This document shows positions 19,940-31,480 of a stretch of 64,000 bases of DNA, in pieces (within the stretch, counting starts at the first letter, position 1; every line of letters begins with the position of its first letter). A program made the position numbers and the translations under genes. Origin of the DNA: Colocasia esculenta (taxonomy: Eukaryota; Streptophyta; Magnoliopsida; Alismatales; Araceae); the NCBI GenBank assembly GCA_014218235.1, contig CM024755.1, positions 39,762,713-39,826,712 of the forward strand, given 5' to 3'. The notes under the pieces were generated by a model that saw only the letters and a program-made list of their open reading frames with translations, was not told the origin of the DNA and did no database searches.

Positions 19940-21888
19940 TCAGTCAATTACAACGTCGTCAGACGCAACGACCTGAGTCTCGGCAGTAGCGGCCTGATCG
20001 GAAGCAATGGTCGTGGCTGCCTCGTCAGCACTAGGCACTGCCTCGGCCGCAGCAATCTGCGCCTCATCGGCTGCTTTGGCCTGGTCATGAGCGTTTCTAG
20101 CATCCTCGACCGCAGCATCTTCCAAAACCGACAGATCATATTCGGGATGCAGTTCTCGGATGCGCCTGATGCAGTGGTCGTATCCCGCCTCGAAGAGCTT
20201 GTCAACCTCTTCGTTCAGCTCCTCGGAGTCGAGGTACTCTGCAATAATTCTTTCGCGCTCCTCCTCGGCTAGCCTCGAGCTCCGAGCCCTGGCCACTTCG
20301 AGCAACTCTTCCTTCGCGCGGAGAGCCTCTTTAAGGTCCTCAGCCGCCTTGGTCATCCGAGCAGCATCCTCCTCGGATCTCTTCGCCTTCAACCGCTCCG
20401 CGTCTAGGAGTTTCTCGGTATTTCTTTCCCTCTTCTCGGCCTCTTTTGCCTTGTTCATCGCCTCGAGGATCCGCTGGTCGGCTGCTGCCTGAGACTTCTC
20501 GGCCTTCTTGAACAAAGCCCCGACCAGGCCCAGCTGGGTCTGCATGGAACCATAGAACTCTTCCACGATCTCATTGGATCGCTTAGCCGAGGACTGGGCC
20601 AGCGCTCTTGCCGGGGTCGCCCGACGTGCCCATTCAGTGGCAGAAGGCTCCTCTGTTCGCACTGACGACGGCTGGGGGCTCGCGACGTACTGATTGGTGG
20701 TCGGCTGCTCCACTGGCAGTTCGTGCCCTCCCCTCTGAGGTGACGTCGGCCGAGGATCCGACGGTCGCCGCCTCGTCTGACGAGCTGAGTCACTGGTTTC
20801 CTCCCTCGGACGCTTGGGTGCCCTTGCGGCGGTCTTCTTACCGCGACCCTCGAACCTCTGTGCTGCTCGGTCAGAAAGAGAGGTCCCTCTCCCTTGGCCG
20901 ATGTCGGGAGCAACCAACGACTTGCCTCTGTCGGCCATCACTGTAAGAGGAAGCAGTTGGCCAGTTTTCAAATCACACGAAAAATAAAGGTAGCGACGAA
21001 AAGGGAATGACCTTTGTCGGCCTTGACTATCAATTTGAACAACCCGTCGAGCCGAAACAGGTCGGGTGGATCCAGCACCTGTAAAGAGTCAAACTCCGCG
21101 AGCTCGGATTCGATGAGGTTTGGAGCTCGGAAGGCTTTTTGGTGAACATTCACAGCCGACCAAATGGTCGGAAATGGCCACCCCGTCGGGCTGTGAACAA
21201 AAACAAACTGTCTCTTCCAGTTGTGAACATAATAAGGCATTCGACCGAGGATTTGCCGTCCAGACCGAGCTGCGAAATACAGCCAGTCCCCGAAAGCTTT
21301 GACCGAGAAGCAGTAAAAGAAAAGGCGTGTGGTCGGAAGGACCTTAGCCAAGGCACAGACCGCCAAGAAGCCGACGACCAACCTCCATGAGTTGGGGGTC
21401 AGTTGCGACGGAGCGACTCCCAGGTTGAAGAGGAGAAAGATAACGAAAGGATGCAAAGGGAGGCGGAAGCCAGCTCGGACGGCCTCAGTATAAATACAAA
21501 CCCCGCCCTCGGCTACGTAGTGAGCACGGAGCTGACTCGCACGGTATATGGAGTAGCCCTCCGGAAATACAAGATAGGGATGAGTTTTCATCCATTGGAG
21601 GGTCTCGTCGGTGGTTTCACACTGAGCGTCGGCAACATTATCAGCCGGACGGCGAGCCCCAGAAGTATGAGCAGAAGGATCCTTGGGAACGTAAGTCCCA
21701 GGATCAACAATGAAACAGTCATCAGAATGGTCTGACGGCTCACTGTCAGACCGAGGAGAAGGGGGCACTCCATCAGAGCAAACCGCCCCTGGTGAGCAAG
21801 AAGAAGAGTTCTCGGAAGGAGAACCTCCAGACGATGAACCCTCGTGGAGACGAGGACGAGAGGAAGAAGATGCAGAACTCGAAGACAT
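19940..21888 (-). CDS. Antisense gene of the Tat-like element: PF04195-like (putative gypsy-type transposon protein), two exons
   Basis: Two adjoining minus-strand frames (21888-20968 and 20971-19940) are joined in frame if a 71-bp intron (21011-20941, GT...AG, with a pyrimidine-rich CTTCCTCTTACAG acceptor) is removed, giving about 625 residues. Exon 1 has a Ser-rich, acidic start and then the LPLHPF..FLLFNLGVAPSQL.PNSWR core and WYF-like positions I associate with PF04195. Exon 2 is a charged coiled coil (about residues 170-280 of its frame), then a GYDHCIRRIRELHPEYDLS block and an Ala-rich acidic tail. The gene runs opposite to the element, from near the 3' LTR inward, as in other Tat-type elements with antisense ORFs. 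Its biochemical role is not established. The frames are undamaged. Confidence 0.75.
20941..21011 (-). other. Predicted 71-bp intron of the antisense gene
   Basis: The donor reads ACAAAG|GTCATT and the acceptor CTTACAG|TGATGG on the minus strand. Splicing preserves the frame exactly, whereas the unspliced exon-1 frame runs on only 15 codons past the donor and the exon-2 frame's first 11 codons look like intron sequence. The length is near the lower limit for plant introns. Confidence 0.6.
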
Positions 21889-22378
21889 CGCTTACCTCGG
21901 AAGGAAGCAAGCAACGGATGAACGAAAGCTCGGACAGATGACGGAGACGTCGGCACGTCGGCTGGTCGTGTGGTTTGTGGTCATGCGCGAAAGAAAGGGC
22001 AAGCTTTCGGCAGCAGACCGCAATATTTATAGGGCCAGGAGGCCAATCGAATCCAACGGCAGAGATCCAACTTTTAAGCCAATGGTCAAGATCGGCCCGC
22101 GTGTCATCACCGAATTGGCTGGGGGCCGACCCCTCGGATCCTGATCAGCGTAAGAGGCAAGGAGCGCTATGAATGCGCTCGGAGGATGAGGCGGCGCAAT
22201 GATGTCAGCGCGGCTTCCGTAGCGACGCCAGGCGGTTGTTGAGATGAAGCGACGTTCAGCGGCTCTGACGTTCGGCGTCCTCGCGAGCACGTGGGTCAGT
22301 AGCGCCACGTGGCGGGGCATCTGCTTCCAAAAGGAAAAATTTAGCTTCACCTCGGCCCGCGTTCACAGTCCGACGTGT
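21889..22378. other. Region between the antisense gene start and the 3' LTR
   Basis: It holds the presumed 5' untranslated region and promoter of the antisense gene. No other coding sequence is recognised. A short AATATTTATAGGG at about 22021 is a possible TATA-like element for the minus or plus direction. Confidence 0.4.
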
Positions 22379-22392
22379 ACCTAGGGGGCCAG
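22379..22392 (+). promoter_or_regulatory. Polypurine tract region of the Tat-like element
   Basis: ACCTAGGGGGCCAG lies directly before the 3' LTR start TGTTACGGGGG (22393), the position of the plus-strand primer. Confidence 0.7.
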
Positions 22393-23322
22393 TGTTACGG
22401 GGGTTTCCAAGCAGGTCGGCTAACCCCGAGTATAGCCGACCACATCTGAGGAAAGTCCGACATTTAGCAACTGTGGCCGGTTGGCATGAACCTCTCCTCG
22501 TTTGAGAACTAGTTCAGTTCTCTGGCCTTGGATCAACCAGCCTCAAAAAGGGCATTGTCCGACATCCAGTCTATTGTCTCACCAAATACGTCAGCTACAG
22601 CTCTGATCTGTGCGTCCTAGGCATGTACAGATCGGCCCAGGCAGACCTATGTACAGCTCGGCCCAGGTGGGCCTGTCTACAGCTCGGCTCAGGCTGGCCT
22701 GTCTACAGCTCGGCCCAAGAAGTCTTGTGAATCCGACCACAAGCAAGAACTCGCCCTCTTGTACCTCGGGTCGTCGAAACCAGGATCGTGCCGGCCTGGA
22801 GCTCGGCCCTCATGCACCCCATCGCAACCCACACATGGTCAACAGGCGAATGAGGCAGTGACCGAGAATCACGAAACTGCCAGTCACGGTCATTAAGGCC
22901 ACGATCTCAGCAATCAGGCCTACAGGTGGCAACCACGATCATCACAACTCAGCAGAAGTAACGGCGCCCCATCCGGCGGGAATCTCGGTAACTCCCGGTG
23001 AGATTGGCGGTTCGTCCAGCTCACACGTACGTGTCCTAACACTATATAAAGGGTAGGCACTCCACTGGCCAAGGTACGCTATTCTCCCCCCACGCTACGC
23101 CATTCTGCTCGGCTAGCAACTGACTTGAGCGTCAGAGTGTCTCCCCGCCGAGCCCACTCGGCGGGCTTTGCAGGTCAGGTCGGGACGTCGGGAGTAGCGT
23201 CACACATCGGCCAAGCGCACCTCAAAGGGATCCATCGACTTGGTCGTCTCGGCTCCGTCTGGCAAGAAGCGCCTCAACGGTCACCTTGGCTGGAGCCAAG
23301 CTATGTTACTATAACAGTAACA
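22393..23322 (+). repeat. Tat-like 3' LTR (930 bp)
   Basis: It begins TGTTACGGGGGTTTCC and ends TATAACAGTAACA, then the duplication GGGTC. The TATA box is CTATATAAAGGG (about 23041). It shares three 27-bp internal units with the inverted LTR. Confidence 0.93.
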
Positions 23323-23327
23323 GGGTC

Positions 23328-23590
23328 TTTTGTTGTTTGGATCCATGGGCCTATAGGAGTTGTGCCACTTTTGGGAGCCTTTAGGTTACCCCTTTATAAA
23401 GGACATTTTGGTCCTTGGTGTGTGTGAGGAGGGTCACTCCTCTTTAACTACACATGTAACCTTCACTTTTGGGGCAATGAATGTAAGAAAGAAAAAATAG
23501 GCAAATGCTCCACGTTGTGGTGAGGGTGAATGTTTCCGTTGTTCATCTTCTTTCTCCCCCTCCTTCCCTCCATTCCTCAATGGATTTCGG
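23328..23590 (+). repeat. Right part of the old LTR interrupted by the Tat-like element
   Basis: It resumes the sequence broken at 16746 and is related to 14213-14437. It contains a CCCTTTATAAAGG palindromic TATA-like element (about 23390) and ends in a pyrimidine-rich TTCTTTCTCCCCCTCC region. The exact LTR end is not clear. Confidence 0.55.
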
Positions 23591-24201
23591 CTTCTCTTCT
23601 TTCTCTCTCCTTCCCCCCTCCCTTCCTTCCCTATCCCGCATCACAAGGGCCATAGTCTTAATTGAAGATGAATATGAGATGTAGGCTACTAGCGAAGCAA
23701 GGCCAATTTGAGTGCAAGTGCCAGAGGTGGAGAGAGAAGAGGATGAAGAGGGGGGGGGGGGAGGAGGAGGTCGGCCTATTGTGCAATGCAAACGGTGGCA
23801 CAATCAGCGCCGAGCATCATCGAGGGGGCATTGATAGCTAGTGGGGAGGAGTTTAGGCCCCAAATGAGTTTGAGCTCATGGTAGCACGGGAGGAGGATTG
23901 TATGTATATTGGCAGATTCGACTATTTATGTATTTATGAGGAGGTCATGTAGGCCAGCCTCAGGTTTCTCGTAATACCTTTTTATTGTCACGTTGCAATG
24001 GTACTTGGGTATAGGGCCTGGCCAGTTCGCCTCAAGCACTTGACAAGTGACTTGGAGATTATGCACTGTCAAGATAAAAAACATTAAACATTCATATATG
24101 CATTTATCATCATTTATCATCCATTCATCTCCCTTTTTTGTCAAAACACAAAAATTGGGATGTTTGAAAGAAAGGGACTGTGCAAAATATGATGTAAAGA
24201 A
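23591..24201. other. No recognisable gene; includes a poly-G tract
   Basis: Bases about 23750-23761 are a G run within GA-rich sequence. There is no domain or terminal structure I can support. Confidence 0.4.
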
Positions 24202-26640
24202 CTAGGATGATTGATTAAAGGGATGGAGCTGACTGAAATATAGAACAAGATGAAAATAACTTACTAAAATAGGAAAGAAAATGACATAAATTGATCCACA
24301 AAGGGGTTTAGGACACAATGTAGGATTAAGAAAGGGGTCATTTTCAGGATCAAAAGGGGATGAGGCTAGGAGTTGGGTTGCATAATAGGATATCTGAAAA
24401 TACAACATCCTTTTACCTTCAGGAAGTTCAAGAAAAGCAGCGAGGTTCTTGACTAGTCTTTGTTTAAAGATAGTCGAAATCAACTTATAGTTGCAGTATT
24501 CGACAAATCTTCACCAAAGTGAACCATTGCTCTGAGCCCCTGTCAGGTGCAAGCCATAAATTCACATATTAAATTCCCTTTAAATCCTTCTCATTTCATA
24601 GTATCATTAACTCTCTTAACTAACAAGTAGTTCATTCTCCAGATTTCCACCATTTTCTCAAATGGTTCTATGTAGAGCCCTTTCAGATAATGCTTTAATG
24701 GGTACACTTTGGCTGAAAGTCCACCTGCCACCGTTCTTTCAAGTATGCAGCATAAATGAACTTGTAATGCTCACCCCATTCATTCTCTGTGTATTTTCAA
24801 ATGTGCATAAATATCTGGCTAATTGCTTGCCTTCTATCTGATCCTTATCATAAATGTTCAGAAGGAAATCTAGGAGAGCTACATACCCCAAATTGTAGGC
24901 TTGCTCCTTTCCTTTGTATTGGGCATATTTATGTATCAATACTCTGTCTTCAATCCCCTCTGCACTGATTAAGCACTCAATGGATAAGCTAGGTGCTCCA
25001 TGTACTCATTGAAAGTAAGACTTCCATCCTGATTGAGACTTCTTTTCTCATTAAACAAGTAAGATTGCCTTCCCAAATGACTCTTCTTTTCTCATTAAAC
25101 TCCATGTAACCAAGGCATTTTTGTTTAATATTCTCAATGTCACCTTGCCTTTTCTTATCATGGGCCATTATATGCCATTAAAGCAAAGAAGGTGCTAGCC
25201 GCTTACCAAGCTCTCTGGCTTTACAGACATTATGATTGGTCACTATTAGTCTAGGATGCTTGGTATACCACTTCTCTTTGGTCGAAGTGCTGGTTGCTGC
25301 TAGTGCTTTATCATGATCTGCTTTACTGAACTTGCCTTCCTTAATGAACTGTTCACTATATTCTTCAAGAGAGAATAGAGACAGATCTAGCATTTTAAGC
25401 CTCATGTTCATTGCGATCATCTCTTAATAGAAAGCTTTGGTTTGACATTCCTGATGAATTCTTCTCTAAATAATGGTAGTCTTTGACCTGTCAAAATATG
25501 AAGGAACTACCTCAGATGCCTGCCATTCAACAATCTTGTAGATTTCTTTGAAATCCATTTCAACAATGTGCTCAGCTCCTATATCTTTTTAGTCATACTC
25601 TAATTTTACTTGCACGTGAAGCTACTGTTGAGGATTCCACCACTATTGCTTGAAGTTACATTGCTGCTACTTGGATGTGTGCATTCAGGTGTGCTACTTT
25701 CCATAGGAGATAGGTCAAAATGAGGACCGGAACTCCCTGCATCTGCTTCTTCAGTGATAGAGGTTTCCACATGTGTGCTTGGCTCCCTCTCAATCATTGC
25801 TTCCTTACGCTTTTCTTCAGGCTTCTCAACCTGTGCCAAAGCCTCAAGATCAACTGCCATGGCCACAACTTCCTCATCTACTGTGGGAGCTTCTCCTTCA
25901 AGTATTGCTTTCCCTTTTCTTCTCACAACTTCGCTTTCTTCCTTCATGGGCTGATTGGCTTGTTCAGAAATATCAGACTTTTTCTGCCATTGGAGTTTCT
26001 TCTTGGGCACTTTCTTGTTCTTTTGCTTGTGCTCCCTCTACTTCTGAGGCTACTTCTAGAGATACATCAAATCTGTGGTGTGAAACATAGCATGTGATTT
26101 ACATTAAATACAACATGCTTACTATCATGGAATTTTCTTCCTTACATTTCCTTTCCTTTTAGCATAATAATGAGAAGCATGAAAAGTATGAGATGGATGC
26201 TTAAAAGGAATTCTAGCATTCATTTGAGGAATTTCCTTCTTGTTGGTTGTGCATGAGATATGTTTGGGATGTCACTTGCATGAACAAAGGATGTTTTTGT
26301 TTTAAACTCAAATGAAATTTTCCTTTTTAAGGGTGAAGCCTAGGCCATGTCTATAGATATTAACCTTTATGCTAAGTACCTTATCCAACTTTTGTTTCCC
26401 TTTCATGAGTCTAGACACAGTGAATTTCAACTCCTCTATTGTTTCATGCAACTTTTTCATTGAATTTTCAGAGTTTTCCGCATCTCCTCAAGCACATTCA
26501 CTTTAGTTTTCAATCCTCCATTTTCAGATTGAGGGATCTATTTTCTTTTTCTAGCATGCTTATCTTTTTAGAGTTTATATTTCTTTGAGACTTTTGACCC
26601 TTGGCAGCAAGCACTAAACACCTAGAGGGGGCGTGAATAG
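24202..26640 (-). pseudogene. Decayed Sirevirus-like copia coding remains
   Basis: Read on the minus strand from 26640, a frame-shifted coiled coil (SMLEKENRSLNLKMED, then SRLMKGKQKLDKVLS and HGLGFTLKK) resembles the C-terminal half of Sirevirus gag. RIPFKHPSHT near 26200 is the sort of linker that precedes its zinc knuckle. Bases 26010-25606 encode an acidic, Ser/Thr-rich stretch comparable in composition with the envelope-like protein at 55452-57953. Shorter frames (25420-25178 and 24939-24739) continue in the same direction but I cannot assign them. The pol region is absent. Many stops and indels make this an old pseudogene. Confidence 0.5.
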
Positions 26641-27147
26641 GTTGAAATAGAAATCTGAAAGCAAATCAACCACTTTAAACTTTGGTTAGTGAATAAAAAC
26701 ATGTGCAATTGAATTTAAAGGAGCGGAAGCAATCACACACAAGAGACACAAGAAATTTTATCCTGGTTCGGCCCTTCCGCAAGGAAGCCCTACGTCCAGT
26801 TCCCAAGAACACTTGAGATTTCACTAACTAAGAGAACAGTCCCCCTTAAGGACATACAACACCCAGTAGAGCTGGTACGTCCTCCCTAAAAAAATAGCCC
26901 ACTGTTTCACCTCAACTAGATGCTTCTTTTGGGAGCTCAAAAGTAACTCACTGGTACAAATCCCAGCAGGTTCTCAACACCCAACACAAGCTGGTTTTTC
27001 CTTCAACAAGGGACACAACCCCCAGCTGTTAGACCCCAAATTTTTTATTCTTTTATATGGTGTGTTGGGTATTCACTTGTTGTGTGCATAGCATATGTAG
27101 TTCCTTGTGTCTACTATAAGTTTTATACTTCTCTTGAGCATATGCAT

Positions 27148-27174
27148 GTATATATATATATATATATATATATG
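27148..27174. repeat. (TA)n microsatellite
   Basis: About 13 TA units near the start of solo LTR A. Confidence 0.9.
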
Positions 27175-27971
27175 ATAATTCATGTGGAATTGAGCAATTA
27201 GCTAAAAGTGAGGTGTATTATGAATACTAAGAATCTTAAGACTTAGAATACTTGAATAATACTATGCATGTTATGCAGGTACTATCTAAGTATTGAAGAA
27301 TATCCTATACAACCTATTTCATGGATATTGTGTGTGAATATATGAAGTACATATGTATATACATGTATGCATATATATGTACGTTATCTTACGCATGCGA
27401 TATTTGCCTATCTAATTTTGTAAGGCCCTCGAATCGTCCTTTTATTTTGTTGTGTGTGTGAGTGGAATCGTGCTTGCGTGTAAATATCATGCATGCCTAT
27501 GTAGAGGGTGTAAGGCCCTCGAATTTTGTTGCTTTATCTATGTTGTGTGAATTCATGTATGTGAATGCATGTATGTAAATATCTACGTACGTATTAGCTA
27601 GTTATACTTATGTGCGCATATGTATAATTAGTTTATAAATATTGTATGTTGCATTTTTGGTAGTGTGTACATCATATCATATACATATTGCATGTATATA
27701 TATACATCGTACACATGGATTTTCTGCATGTTTTGAGCTCTGGCCGAAGAGCAGTTGGCGTCAACATGGTGGACGTCCATGATAGTCAACATCAACATCG
27801 TTGGACGTTAATACCTAAATAAACGGCCATGTATGTGGACGTTAATATCACTGAATCTCAGTGCGCTGCAGACCCCGGAATTCCAGAAGAAGCAACCTCA
27901 GCCATTGGGGAGATGTCCCCAACGGCTCTGAGCCCTTCACATCACCTTCTGCGTGAGACAAGAGGTCTCCC

Positions 27972-27982
27972 TCCTATAAACA
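27972..27982 (+). promoter_or_regulatory. Candidate TATA box of solo LTR A
   Basis: CTCCTATAAACAAACC is followed within about 35-60 bp by a leader-like GCAAGAAGAAGGAGAGAAACCC. The inverted copy has a TATAAAAAC at the corresponding place (about 38588-38596, minus strand). Confidence 0.5.
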
Positions 27983-30900
27983 AACCCCTTTTGCAACCAC
28001 AAGACCCTCTCTTGGCTCTTTGCAAGAAGAAGGAGAGAAACCCTAAGCCCTGTTAGAAAACTTGAACCTTGAGAGCTCAGATCCAGCGGATTGGAGCTTC
28101 ATCCGGTGATCTACAGCAACTAGAAGCTAGCTTGGACATAGGAGAAGGCTTCCCTGACCTCGGACTGGAAGCTACAACACCACAGAAGACGGAGTGAAGG
28201 TGTTTTGGAGGCTTCTTGGGACTGCCAAGGAGAGCTTCACCGCCTATTTTGATCCCCTTGGATGTTTTTAGAGAGGCAAGTAAACCTAGACCTTGATCCC
28301 CCACATGTCCTCTTGAGTTTTAGTATTTTTGCGGATTTTTTCTCGAGTCCTGGAACCCCACATTCACCCATCTTTGGAGTTCGGTCTGTGTGTCTGCACA
28401 GACATGAACTTAACGTCAAGCTCTCTTGCCGTTAAGATCTCCACCTGGCGGCAAACAATGTTGTCGTTAACTCATGTGAACGGCCATACCTTGCCATCTA
28501 GTTCATCTAGACAGAACAGAGAACTGTTCTGCCTTATATGATTATTTTCCCGGAATTTGACGCATGAGGATATAATGTAAATGTGATGTGTTATGTAATA
28601 CAGATAATAGAATGAGTTATGGAAGTAGGGTGAATTTTCTGTAAATAGTATAAATGGTTACATTTATAAATGCATATTAGATGAGACCTCATTTGCGTTA
28701 AAAATGTTGTCTACCTGATCCACGAGGAAATTTAATGCCCTAATTTGTCTAGACCATGTGTGTACCTGTCAGTCCATGCTTTGTAAAACTTGGAATTTTT
28801 CCTTGACCATGGAAATTCTTTATGATTTTGCATCAGAAATAGAAATCATGTTTGAGGTTGTTTTAATTCCAGTAAATCGCATGATGTCCGATAAATTTAG
28901 GGAAATTTTCCATGATAAAATGAATGTTAGATGCAGGTGAGTGGACTGTTAGATCTGACTTTGATGTTGTACTTGCATGATAAATTGAATTATGAGTGGC
29001 ATGCTAATGAGTATTTTAATTTCTGCGAAAATTATGTAATTCATAAAATTGTGAGAATTTGCATGAGTAATTTGAACCCTGCAATCAGTGTGTGGACAAA
29101 TTTTCGTGCGATTTAAATAATCGTAGAGTATGTTGTGAAATTTCCATGCGAAAATGAGTCCTTAAAGCATGCTATCATGATTTTGATTAATAACGTGTTT
29201 ATCCAACCTGATTAGTGTAAATTACCGAATGTTTAAACTCTGCTGGTAGTAGCATCTTGATTAGGTTAACTGAAGTTATGTATAATTGATCACTAGTGTA
29301 TGTAAAGTGATTAAGTGACTTATGTAAAGTGTGTGCATAATGAGAGAAAAATGCGAATAAGTAAATGCGTAATAATTGGGCCAAGAATGACACTGCTACA
29401 CTAGAGGCCTCGAGAGCCGTACATAGAAAAGTCCCTATGGAAAGCTCTATGTGTAAAAAGTTTGTCCCAAGGGCATTGGGGAAAACTTGGAGGTGGACAA
29501 GTACCACTAGATAGGGTGGAGAGTGCTTCTCCCGGTCTGCGCAGTTACCAAGATTCACCACTACATTGCCTAGGTGGTGAGTATGTGATATGAGTTATGT
29601 GACATGAGTATGTGTTATGAGATGCGATGAGTTATGAGTATGTGACATTTGTTTGTGTCATCTATAGGTAGTTAGGACTATGTGTCATGGCATCTTAAAT
29701 TATTGGAATATGAGTAAGTGCATGATGATATGCAAAAAGTGACATGTGATGAGTACAAATGACCTGATATGCGGTATGTGAAAATGGAAGAGTAAGTAAT
29801 GTGAGGGTTATGTGAAAAGTTAAGTAAGGAAAAAAAAATAGTATTAATAAGAATGTGCTTGCATGTGAAGACTTATTAATATGTTAATGTGATATGTTCA
29901 CGAAATTTCATGTATTGGTTACCTTCGTCGCAATATCATGTTTAGCATCATTGCAATATCATGTATAGCATCATGTCATGTAAATTATTTACATTCATGT
30001 GATGGTGCATGTAAATAAACATATTCGACCATGATTAGTCATGTAATACGGACAATAAGTATGAAAAGCTACCTAATGAATGAGATTGTGTGCGAATAAA
30101 TCTAATTCCATGCAATTAAATTTAATTCATGTTAAAATAGCAAGTAAAGTATGGTTAGGAATGTGAAAAACATAGGAAAAAATAGTTAGATTCCATGCTA
30201 GGTGTGATGAGTAAATCGTGTAGAGTTTCATGTTTAAATTGTTTAGATTTGCCAATCAACTTGACTATGTTCTAGACTTTACAATTCATGCTAAGAGCTA
30301 TGAAACCATGCACATGAGGTTTATTTACATCAAAACAGCAAGTGAAATGTGAACTTTCATATGAAAAGTAGATGTGAAGAGTCAATAGTCATCATGCTAA
30401 GTTGTTTATTTCCTTATGTCAACTTCCATGTTCTAGTTCTAAAATTTCACCATGAAATGGATTGATGTGTGGATGAATGTTTCATGTTACATGTTAGGTG
30501 GGGAGAGTATGCATAAGTGTACAACATTAGCATCCATGATTTAGAATGAATATGTGATAGAATAAAGCATGGTTAAATGATTTGGAAATGTGTTAATAGA
30601 TAAAAGCATGATCCATGTCTTTTCTTGTAATTTGAAAGATAGTGTGTATTCCCTAGTGTTTAATAGCTAAATGTGAATGTGGCATGTTTGAGATTAAGTC
30701 TTTGTTTTACTTGCTGAGTCCCTAGACTCACCCTTGCTTTGGCGTACAGGTGTTACTACTTTGGAGGAAGGCGTAGCGAAGGTCGATCTATTGAAGGAGT
30801 AGCTCGTGAGGAGTAGATTTTAGTTGTACTTTTCTTTTCCTCAGCTTTTACCAATATGTTGAATGGACAATTATTTTGGACAATATAATTCTATTATCAT

Positions 30901-31480
30901 GAAACAATGTGGGTGTTGTCAACTTATTTTGCTATATAGACTGTGGAATATGTGATGGTGATGTACTAAAGTCGAATTGTTTATTTCAAACTCCGCTGTA
31001 GTAAATTGCTATTCACGTACTTTTCAATCTATCGGCTAGTGTTGGGTACATGTCCCACTGTGACGACGCCCTTTATACCGATGGGGATTGGTATAATCGT
31101 ACCGGTATGAAGATGGTCGTTACACCAGCTCACAAGTTGGTCCTCTTTTTACACAGGAAGATAAATACTTTTGAGGTTTGAACCATAATCTTAAACCCGA
31201 AGCCCTTAAACCAAGCTCAAGATGAACAATGGAGAGGCTTGATCTGAGACGACACCTAAGAGTAAAAGAGTATACAAGAAAGGCTCTCTTAAGTGAAATG
31301 GTACTCTATGCAACGGGGTTTAGGGTCCTCTTTATACCTCTCACAAGTGGCCATTACAGACCGGGTGGAGTTTATTTCAAATTTTGAAAAAAACTAAAAC
31401 TAAACTCCACCATAAGTGGAAAGTTATAAACCGCTGTGCTAAATCCCTTTTTGTTAAAAAGGTATTGGTTTTTCAGAATA

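Larger units (their letters stand above)
16747..23322 (+). mobile_element. Tat-like (Ty3/gypsy) non-autonomous element with an extra inverted LTR
   Basis: The outer ends are TGTTACT (16747) and AGTAACA (23322), flanked by a perfect 5-bp duplication GGGTC (16742-16746 and 23323-23327). Removing the unit restores the host LTR. Order: inverted LTR 16747-17676 (930 bp), direct 5' LTR 17677-18557 (lacking its first about 23 bp), primer-binding site, 68-bp minisatellite, antisense two-exon gene, polypurine tract, and direct 3' LTR 22393-23322 (930 bp). No gag, protease, RT or integrase is present, so it moved using proteins from elsewhere. The primer-binding site and antisense gene resemble Tat-lineage (RIRE2/Grande-like) elements. 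Confidence 0.85.
27027..31124 (+). mobile_element. Solo LTR A, 4.1 kb, Tekay-like family
   Basis: It starts TGTTAGACCCC and ends GGTCGTTACA, flanked by the perfect duplication CCAGC (27022-27026 and 31125-31129). There is no primer-binding site, polypurine tract or coding sequence inside, so it is best read as a solo LTR left by LTR-LTR recombination. A CTGAGTCCCTAGACTCACC...TACAGG segment (about 30714) parallels the CTGAGCTAGTTCGCTCACC...TTTCAG segment of the Tekay LTRs at 6118, which supports a related gypsy family. An alternative is a large non-autonomous derivative. A second copy in opposite orientation is at 36277-45214. Confidence 0.82.
26612..31480 (-). repeat. Sirevirus-like LTR remnant, split by solo LTR A
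   Basis: CACCTAGAGGGGGCGTGAATAGG (26620-26642) and the TATCCTGGTTCGGCCCTTCCGCAAGG block (about 26760) are hallmarks of a widespread plant copia LTR family. The sequence is interrupted at 27026 and resumes at 31125 after the TSD, continuing to about 31440 in matching style. It adjoins the decayed gag directly, so the primer-binding site and leader have been lost. Confidence 0.5.

Noticed and set aside
27829..28056. 75-codon frame inside solo LTR A as a small gene
   Set aside because: It lies across the LTR promoter and leader region and is not conserved as a frame in solo LTR B.
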